Assembly (NCBI RefSeq): GCF_004664715.2
Contig: NC_051075.1
Location: 89,751,709 to 89,815,708, forward strand
Direction: 5' to 3'
Length of the DNA stretch: 64,000 nt
Source of the DNA: Peromyscus leucopus
Lineage: Eukaryota; Chordata; Mammalia; Rodentia; Cricetidae
Shown here: piece by piece, positions 56,777-64,000 of the stretch
Layout of the letters: each line of letters starts with the position of its first letter
How positions within the stretch are numbered: position 1 is the first letter of the stretch
Notes under the pieces: generated by a model
Seen by the model: only the letters and a program-made list of their open reading frames with translations
Told to the model about the DNA's origin: nothing
Database searches by the model: none
Made by a program: the position numbers and the translations under genes

Positions 56777-57880
56777 CTTCATACTTAAAAATATAAAAAC
56801 AGGTTCACTATATCAGAGAGCTTGAGCTGGTTGAAAGAACCAAGCTCTGAGGATGAGTGGGCTGGATTAACTGTGATGGATGCTATCAAGTGGTTCCCTA
56901 ATCACAAGCTTCAACAGATCTCTTATATGAAAAGCAAACATTGCACATAAAAGCAGGAAGGGAGAGACGGGGATAATAATATCAACGATGGTCATTAAAA
57001 CCAAAAACAAATCTTCAAGTAGCGAGTGACTTTCATCCTCTGCTTCAAGAGCTTCCTGGGAGATAAATGGGCTTGAACATTTTTTTCTCCACAAAGTTAA
57101 AATTAGACTGGGTGTCTGACAACCGGATATGAGAATATTCTAGAGCCAAAGAAACATTATGATATTGTTTAGAAAATAAATGAATGATAATGGACAACTT
57201 CAAGTCTGCTGTGTTCTGTATCCCTCAAGTTACTTAATCCTCTCAAGATATTTCTAATTATTGCACCAAACCTTTTTTTGCTTGAGGCCATAAATTACAG
57301 CTTCTGAAATGTTGAAGGCAAGGGAATTTTGTTGGACTTATCTTGATGATTTATGCCCTTGGTGCAAAGTAGACAATTTAAGATATATGCTTGGCTTTTT
57401 CTCATCATTTTTAAGACGATAATGAGCAATAGCCAGAAAGACGGCCCTAATTGTTTGTGGTGGATTTCAGTCAGATGTGATTCATAAAATGGTGTTGCCA
57501 TGAATCAGTCAGTCACCCAGGAGTCAGACCTGTGGAGAATAATCTTCCTTAAGTTATCAACTGGACTCATTTCTTAAATTGGAAGCTAGGCATAAATCCT
57601 GACATCATTTGACAGTCCTTTCACATCGCCTAAGTAAAGTTTAAAAGAAACACATTTGCATTGTTCATTTATAATTTCAGGGACACCCATGCTGAATTGT
57701 TCGGTGAAGAAAGTCAGATCAATAACTCCCACCTCAGGTTTGAGGTGAACCCTCATGGTCAACCATGAATCCAGCCATAGCACTGTCAGCCTAAATTCCA
57801 GTCTTCAGATTTCTTTTTTTAAAGATGTGAAATGCTGCTCCTGCAGACAGTCAGTGGGACGACACCGAGCTCAGCTTGCC
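56777..57880. other. repeat-poor block, conserved-element candidate
   Basis: About 1.1 kb with no recognised repeat. Rich in words such as 'ATTTCTAATTATTGCACC', 'GACGATAATGAGCAATAGCC', 'CCCTAATTGTTTGTGGTGG' and 'ATAAAATGGTGTTGCCATGA'. The density of TAAT and TTGT-like cores is what I would expect of developmental enhancers. Not verified by alignment. Confidence 0.35.
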
Positions 57881-58380
57881 TATCAAACTGATGACTTGAT
57901 GTAATAGTAAGCAAGCTTAAGTGAACTGTGTGTCTTCAATCTTCCCAATCACTTAGGGATGGGCATCAGAGCTCGCCATCCATCATCCCTGGCCTGTACC
58001 ATACGATGCATCAGCAATCCTGGGCTGACCTAAATGAGAGCCAGAGCCGCTGTGCTGCTCACAATAAGCAATTGCTATCCTCTGAATTACAGGGTTGTGA
58101 TTCGATTGCTAATACGGCCAACTTGATGTATACCAGAAGTGTCCGGGGAAGATATTTTTTTAGGATTTTCTAAAGATTAATTTATACCCTGGAAATGTAG
58201 ACCAATCACAGAGTCAAAAAATATGTCAAGGTATTTTTCTTGTAAGCAAGAAAGCCTGGCTGTTACCACAGTCATTAATTTATTTCTGGCACCTTTATCT
58301 GTGGCAGAGCTTAATAAACAAGGTGTCTATTTGTTATCATCCTGGCTTGGCTAGAATGATCCAATATGATAATTAGTTTC
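57881..58380. other. strong candidate conserved non-coding element
   Basis: 'AATAAGCAATTGCTATCCTC', 'GATTCGATTGCTAATACGGCC', 'GATTAATTTATACCCTGG', 'CAGTCATTAATTTATTTCTGG' and 'ATAAACAAGGTGTCTATTTG' occur within 500 bp, with unusual retention of CpG (TTCGATTG, ATACGGCC, GTCCGGGG). The 81-codon frame at 57928-58173 has no domain. I read this as regulatory rather than coding. Confidence 0.4.
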
Positions 58381-58634
58381 TGTGAAGCCAAATTTATTTG
58401 GGGAGGAGTTACATACTGTCAGGAATATGAAAACCCCAAAATGTCAACCATAATTCAGAACTTGAAGTTTTTCACCTAAAACAATTTAAAACTGACAATT
58501 CAACATTCCTAGTTGTGTTTTCTGTGATAGATCAGAACTAAAGATGTTATGCAAAATGCTGGGTAGTTACACTTTGCATTATTTCCTTTGCTAAGACTAA
58601 AATGTTTGGATTTCAAATTCAAATTCACTCCAGT
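58381..58634. other. single-copy sequence
   Basis: Nothing recognised beyond its link to the conserved block. Confidence 0.35.
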
Positions 58635-58810
58635 TTTGCTTATTTTACATGCATGTGGGAGGGGATATCGTCATAATATGCATGTGGAGGTCAGAGGATA
58701 ACTAGCAGGAGTCAGTTCTCTCCTTCTGCCATATGGGACCTGGGGATCAAACTCAGGTCATCAGACTTGGTGGCAAGTGCCTTTATACACTGAGATATCT
58801 TGCTAGCCCC
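58635..58810 (-). mobile_element. B4/ID-type SINE (minus)
   Basis: 'GTGGAGGTCAGAGGATAACTAG', 'GGGGATCAAACTCAGGTC', and 'ACTGAGATATCTTGCTAGCCCC' give the antisense order (motifs imperfect). Confidence 0.82.
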
Positions 58811-59369
58811 AGAATCAACTTTAAAGAAACTATCTCTAGATCAACAACAACCTTTCAAAGATTATTGGCATAATAACTATGAGTTCATCTTATTTGGGGT
58901 TCTATATTTAAATCTGGCTGTGTGTTCTTACATAAATTGCTTGGCTACTCTTAATACTGCTGTGCACATTTATAATTATAATAATATTTTTTTGGCTTTT
59001 CCAAAGTCTTTCCTAGGAAGAGACATTCATTTTTCAATATTTATCAAGTCATCCACACTTTCCATATATACTGCTAATACAACAGAGAAGACACAGTTCT
59101 GTCAGCAGCTCAGTGGGAGGGAGAAACACAAATAGAACAGTGACTTCAGTGTGAAAAAAAAAAAAACTATTCCACAGTGTACACTCGGGTGCTGAGGGAG
59201 TACCTCAGCCGTGGACCCATTGCCTCTTCTCTAACACAGACTCGGGGGGGGGGGGTGTCCTATTACAGTGGTTCATGGGTACAAAGAGCTAGCACTCACT
59301 GCCTCGAGGGTGTTTACAAAAAGCATTTAGGGCTGTGTTAGAGGGCTGCTTGACCCAGCATGCCCGACA
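58811..59369. other. single-copy sequence
   Basis: Contains A12 near 59155 and G12 at 59244-59255. A 111-codon frame at 58800-59135 has no domain and begins within the SINE. Confidence 0.45.
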
Positions 59370-59522
59370 CCAGATAAACAAGTTGTGGGGCACACACTTC
59401 TAACCCCTGTACTTGGGAGGTAGAGGCAGAAGGATCAAAAGAGGACCAGAGTTCAAAGTCATCCTTGGCTATACAGTCAGTTTGAGGTCAACAAGGGCTA
59501 TATGAGACTCTGTCACAAACAA
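59370..59522 (+). mobile_element. old B1-type SINE
   Basis: 'TTGGGAGGTAGAGGCAGAAG', 'GACCAGAGTTCAAAGTCATCC' and 'GCTATATGAGACTCTGTCAC' follow a diverged 7SL-derived order. Confidence 0.7.
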
Positions 59523-59750
59523 GGCTCAGGGATCATGTCAAATGAGGGAGAAGAAAGGCTGGAAGAGTCAGAGGAAGTGGATGGCTGCCGTGAGACAGTC
59601 TTTTCAGACACAGCAGGGCATGTGCACATATAGACTGACAGTGATTGTTACTGTGTACACAAGACCTTTACAAGATCAAGCCAGACAAAAGTCCCAGCAT
59701 GCCACAGGGGAGGCAGTCGGGAACCCTACCCCTAACTGAAGAGCTAAGAA
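59523..59750. other. single-copy or unassigned L1-flank sequence
   Basis: Nothing firm; may be the 5' extension of the L1 piece that follows. Confidence 0.35.
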
Positions 59751-59754
59751 TAAC

Positions 59755-60010
59755 TGAGGGCTGCTGGGAAGGGAGAATGTATGTGGCTCCTGAGAAGCTA
59801 CTAATGTGCCAGTAGATCGGCCTACGACTATGCACATATGGCAGTATTAAGTGGACTCCGCTAGTTTAAAAAAGAACACATGAAATTGCAAGGGGACCAT
59901 AGTGTTGGGGATAGGAAAGGAATTAGAGTAGAGAGGATGGGGTCAGTGGACCCCATAAAAATACATTCTACACAAGCAAGAAATTCTCAATTTAGAAAAG
60001 GGAAAAATAT
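59755..60010 (+). mobile_element. L1 3' UTR fragment
   Basis: 'TATGTGGCTCCTGAGAAGC', 'CCAGTAGATCGGCCTACG', 'ATGCACATATGGCAGTATTAAG' with 'TGGACTCCGCTAG', a G/A-rich block and 'AAGAAATTCTCAATTTAG' match the rodent L1 3' UTR order. Confidence 0.78.
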
Positions 60011-60861
60011 TAGATTTAAAGTGGAAGTCAAGTCATTTTTAAGACATGTTTTAAAATGTCATAATTACCCTTCTGACTTTGTATATATTTGATAACAAAT
60101 ATAAACTATTATAGGAAAAGTCTTAACTAAAACAAGTTGACTTGGGCCTAGAAAGCCAAAAAAAAAAAAAAATTTGGGAAGTAACTCAGGAAATGTAAAA
60201 GCATCACAAGTATCTTTTGGGCAAAAGGGTGAGAAAAATGAAGCAAATGTCCTCAGCAGGAGCCCATATGAGAAGAAAGTAGCTTCACAGGTCACCAAGC
60301 TTAAGGAAGTTTGAGAGGCAAGACAGGAGGCATTTCTTAGGAAGCCAGGGGCCTCTTCCAGGATGATACTGCTTCTTTTAGTAATTTTATCCTTTAAACA
60401 TTCGTGCATAAAACATGTGCAAGAGATTTCTACAATTGAAAATTCTTCCTTCTGTCCCCTAACCTCACCTACTTCCTCTTGGGAAGAAGTCATTTTACCT
60501 GTCTTCCCAGAGATAATCAATTTGTATCTCAGAAGTACTGGCATCTAGGAACATTCTATTCCTGTGAGGATAAGAATAAGATGTGTGTTGCATGATTCTG
60601 CACCTGTGTTTTAACTCTGTGTTTTGAATGCTGAGCTACATATATACTAGGGTTGTTTCTCTGGTCCCCTCCTGATGGACAATCTTTTTTTCTTGGTAGT
60701 CACTTCACAAAGGACAAACTTGTGTCCAGGGGATTTCAAACATGCACACATGTTAAATCCCAAGGAACTTACTAGTATTTAGCATATTGGTTGATTTTGT
60801 CAATTTCTTCCCACTGAGTCATACTAATTTGCAAATCTGATTGGCAAGATAAAGAATAATG
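60011..60861. other. single-copy sequence
   Basis: The 159-codon minus-strand frame at 60065-60544 is the longest in the window. It has no domain, carries a polyF run from a poly(A), and is not taken as a gene. Confidence 0.5.
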
Positions 60862-60866
60862 GCTTC

Positions 60867-61244
60867 TGCCTTAGTTGCTTTTCTACTGCTGTGAAGAAAC
60901 ACATAACCAAGGCAATTTATGAAAGAAAGCATTTAACTGGGGTCTTGCTTACCATTTCAGAGGGCGAATCCATGACCATCATAGCAGAAAGCATGGTAAC
61001 AGGCAGGTAGGCATGGTGATGAATCAGTAGCTGAGAGCTCACATGTTAAGACAACAATCACAAGGCAGGGAAAGGGCCAACTGTGAATGGCCTGGGATTT
61101 TGAAACTTTAAAGCCCACCCTCAGTGACACATTTCCTCCAACAAGTCCACACTTCCTGATCCTTCCCAAACAGTTCCACCAACTGTTGACCAAGCATTAA
61201 AATATATGAGTCCATGGGAACCATTTTTCATTCAAGCCAAAACA
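60867..61244 (-). mobile_element. ORR1-like ERVL-MaLR solo LTR with target duplication
   Basis: Antisense ORR1 order: TGCCTTAGTTGC start, 'TTCTACTGCTGTGAAGAAAC', 'CAATTTATGAAAGAAAGC', 'GACACATTTCCTCCAACAAG', 'TTTTTCATTCAAGCCAAAAC' end in CA. GCTTC at 60862-60866 and GCTTT at 61245-61249 match at four of five bases, the ERVL-type duplication length. Confidence 0.85.
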
Positions 61245-61674
61245 GCTTTCTTACTCTCCTGGAAAGAGCTGGTCTTTGTTTTGAGAATGGTAGATGGCAA
61301 ACAGGGATCAGCAGAGGATTGTGACTGCACTTTAGAAAGCTCTGCCCACTGCAGTGTGGATAATGGATGGATTAGACCAGGAAAAAGAGGAATTAAGAAA
61401 GGCAATTAAAAAAAAGGTTCTCAGAAGAGGTAAGCTGGTATGACCAGGACTTTTATAGAATGTCTACATTCCATGCCAGATACAGAACTATCTTTTTATG
61501 CTTAAACAGCACTATTCTGTAGCAATCATTATCCTTGAGTTCAGACAAAACCAAAAGGAACAAAACAGAGGTTCAGATGTTCGTGACCTGTCATCTAAGT
61601 TTATTAAGGCAGTATAGGTTGTGCTATATTTCTGTAACTATATGATAAATACTAGATAATCTAAGAAATCCATC
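61245..61674. other. single-copy sequence with an MIR-like stretch
   Basis: 'AGAATGTCTACATTCCATGCC' through 'AGGTTCAGATGTTCG' (61455-61585) has the word order of a MIR element ('CTACATTCCATGCCAGATAC', 'CAATCATTATCCTTGAG', 'AACAGAGGTTCAGATG'). This is an ancient, diverged copy if real. Confidence 0.4.
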
Positions 61675-62040
61675 TGTTACTGTAATAAAATACTCTGGCT
61701 AAAAAGAGGTTTGGGTAGGGAATGAACATGAACTTACACCTCAGGTCACAACCTGTCACTGAGGGAGCTCATGGAAGGAACTCAAGGCAGGAACAAGGAG
61801 CAGAAACCATGGAAAGACCCTGTTCCCTCTCCCTCCAGCTTATGCTTAGCTAGGTTTTTAACACACTTCAAGACCACCGACAAGGAATAGTACTACACAC
61901 CATGGGTTGCCAGGCCCTCCTGCATCAATTAACGATCAAAATATCCTCCCACAGACATTCCCATAAACCCACCTGATCTGGGCAATTCCTCAAACTGAGT
62001 CTCAAACATGTCAAGTTGACAGTTAAGGCTAATGGAATCA
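61675..62040 (-). mobile_element. MaLR-like LTR, antisense
   Basis: TGTTACTGTAATAAAATAC start, 'GCAGGAACAAGGAGCAGAAAC', 'ATTAACGATCAAAATATCC', 'CTCAAACTGAGTCTCAAAC' and 'GTCAAGTTGACAGTTAAGGC' near the end follow a common rodent LTR-like family in antisense. No clean duplication was found. Confidence 0.65.
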
Positions 62041-63840
62041 CTAGGATTCACATATGAGGAAATAGTAACTCAGAACAAGTGCTTTGGACCACTGTAGTAT
62101 CCTGTTTCTGGTGGAGAGAAGCTGTTACCCTTTAGAGTGATCAGAAGTAGAATGGAGAATCTTTCAACAGATCCAAGAGATTGTCAGCATTGGCTGAGGC
62201 TCAGGGCCCAAGAAAATTTACAATTTGGAAAGTCAAGGCTGGAGGTGGAGGTGAGTTGACCTTTTGGCTCTCGGTGGTGATAGCATAGAAGCAGAATAGT
62301 GTAGTCTAGAGATGGTGCTGTGCAGTGCTTATCTTCACCAGTCACTGTCACCATGGCAACTAGAGCAGGCCAATACAATGCTAGCCAGGTCTATGGTAAT
62401 GGTAATGGGGCTATTGCTATCCACAAGGGAGGTTTGAGAGAACTTTTCTTGGGATTCCAGCTATTAATCATTCCTTCAGCTGCAAGTGATCTGGGGAAGT
62501 GCTACAATATGTAAGAAGTAAAAGGTTAATTACAAGTGGGACTCCATGATGCAGCTTCTATGAGGTTGCCATCCATGATGGAGTAGGACTTCATTGTGTT
62601 ATAGCTGTTTGAAGGGTTCAACCACATTCCTGTCAGTAACCCTTTGCTTGCACCCTATAAACAAGCCAAATAAACTAATTTTTCTCATCAAGTTGGATTG
62701 TGGTAAAATAATACCAATGGTACCTGTCTGGGGTGACTGGAGGTTGGATTGCATCTCCCAGGAAAGATAAATGCGACAAATGGATATGAGCCACCATTAG
62801 TGTCCAGCCACTGTACTCAAATAGTCCACAACCAACATGGCTTACCTACAGAACACGCAGAGGACATAGGGAGCATGAAAGAGATTACCACCAAGCCAAC
62901 AGATAGAGAAGCAAAGGAAAACCAGAATGAAATGTCATCCAAAAAGCCAATTTTTAGAACAGCCCCACAAAAGGCTCTGTAAAACCTTACAAATAAGTTG
63001 TCAAAGCCTTTTCTCCCCCCACGCCCCTTATTTCTGAGAATAACATTTCATAAAATGTTCCCCCAAACACAGGCTACCAAACACCACACCACTGCTGTCC
63101 TGCTTAGGAGATGGTCTCCGGAAAAATTGCTTTCCCTAGACTCGCTGAGAGTCCTGATACATTTCTTAAAAGCCCTAATAACCATGCAGAAAAGTGTCAA
63201 ATTGAGGATTTAAAGGCAACAGCTATAGTCCCCCGAGAGAGGCTGGGAGTGATTCCCGTGTACCTGACATAACTCAGAAACAGGGGAGTCATACTGAGCG
63301 GTCGGCAGGCAGAATCCTCTCGCACCACCTCGATAAATCTACAGGAGGCTGCGCAGAGGTTTATGTGAGCTGTGTGTCCAACACGTGTTAGAAAATCAGT
63401 CTTGTTATATTTTCCCTGTAAATCCTTCCAGGAGTCTGCAGGGTTTAAGGGGGACCTTCACATTTGGAATCAAGAAATGAGTATAGATTTTCTGAGATGG
63501 CCCAGACTGTAATATGCTGTTCATACAATATATTTGGGGCAAGAATATGTAGGTGCTGTCAATCAGCTGATGGATTCATACCAAGAAGTTCCAGCTGGCC
63601 CGCTCTCCTTGGATCCCTCAGAAAGAATGATGGAAAGACTTGCTTTTTACAGGCCAGCAATTTCTATAGTATCCCACACAATCACAAGCCTGTGTGACCT
63701 GAACAGACAAGGCTGAGTCTCTCATTCAGGTCACCCAATCAGTCTTACAAATGACCAATAATGTCACCCATGTTAGCAAATTTAATCCCATGTCCAAGTA
63801 TACTCAACTGAAAATCATCATGCCACCAAAATAGAATATA
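62041..63840. other. single-copy sequence
   Basis: A segment at 62590-62690 ('CCTGTCAGTAACCCTTTGC', 'AAACAAGCCAAATAAAC') may be an LTR 3' end. The stretch 63230-63480 has several CpG sites and no repeats. A 60-codon frame at 63534-63716 looks protein-like to the eye but starts at TTG and is unassigned. Confidence 0.4.
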
Positions 63841-63845
63841 AACAC

Positions 63846-64000
63846 ATTTTTTTTTATACTGGGGTCTTATGTAGCCCAGGCTGGCCTCAAATTGGCTGTG
63901 TAGCAGAGGATGACCTTCAACTCCTGATTCTCTTGCTTTTAACTCCAAAGTGCCGGGACTATGGGTGCGAACCATCATGTATTGGCTGGAACCCAGGGCT
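63846..64000 (-). mobile_element. B4-type SINE (minus), cut by the window end
   Basis: A T run, 'TATGTAGCCCAGGCTGGCC', 'AACTCCTGATTCTCTTGC' and then 'GGCTGGAACCCAGGGCT' at the edge show an antisense B1-like part running into an ID-like head. The remainder lies beyond the window. Confidence 0.82.

Noticed and set aside
60065..60544. 159-codon minus-strand open frame
   Set aside because: Longest in the window but no domain, a poly-Phe run from a poly(A) tract, no splice or promoter context, and within chance expectation for 64 kb.
1..64000. CRISPR array, operon, phage or bacterial mobile element
   Set aside because: The window is mammalian; regular repeats here are microsatellites, minisatellites or SINEs with no spacer structure.

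Overview
This window looks like vertebrate, specifically rodent, intergenic or intronic DNA, and no protein-coding gene can be supported in it. The evidence is the repeat content: B1, B2/B3 and B4-type SINEs, ERVL-MaLR (ORR1-like) LTRs, class II ERV LTRs, L1 3' ends, a URR1-type hAT element and many long (CA/GT)n tracts. The B1 copies at 9061, 14650 and 49588 carry a 'GGCACCAAAAC.ACACAGAGAAACCC' type 3' half. I associate this with Cricetidae (hamsters, voles, deer mice) rather than Mus or Rattus, but the genus and locus cannot be named. The longest open frames are 110-160 codons. They have no recognisable domains, and many lie in repeats or simple-sequence tracts.

Layout. 1-11 kb is repeat-rich: an ORR1-like LTR, a B4-type SINE split by a complete solo LTR with its 6-bp target duplication, a second MaLR LTR, two further LTR-like segments, an ancient hAT copy at 5.6 kb, B1 copies, a URR1 hAT copy at 10.0 kb, and a 5'-truncated L1 whose left target-site copy has expanded into a 28-A run. 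11-23 kb is mostly single-copy with few repeats and several segments that look like conserved non-coding sequence. 23.2-24.2 kb is a decayed AT-rich tandem array with a period of about 90-115 bp. 25-39 kb is again dense in SINE, L1 and MaLR pieces. 39.2-49.4 kb is largely single-copy; it includes a strong conserved-element candidate at 39.5-39.8 kb and an ancient MER20-like copy at 44.1 kb. 49.4-52.1 kb has a 37-bp minisatellite interrupted by a B1, a (TG)n(CG)7 tract and a second AT-rich array. 55.3-58.6 kb is a repeat-poor block of conserved-looking sequence broken by one recent solo LTR. 58.6-64 kb returns to MaLR, L1 and SINE remnants.

There is no operon or pathway to describe. The best-supported observations are the insertion histories (nested insertions, target-site duplications, microsatellites seeded from SINE tails), the tandem arrays, and candidate regulatory conserved elements that need cross-species alignment. 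I did not find a new coding or defence system. Family names come from remembered consensus sequences, not a database search.
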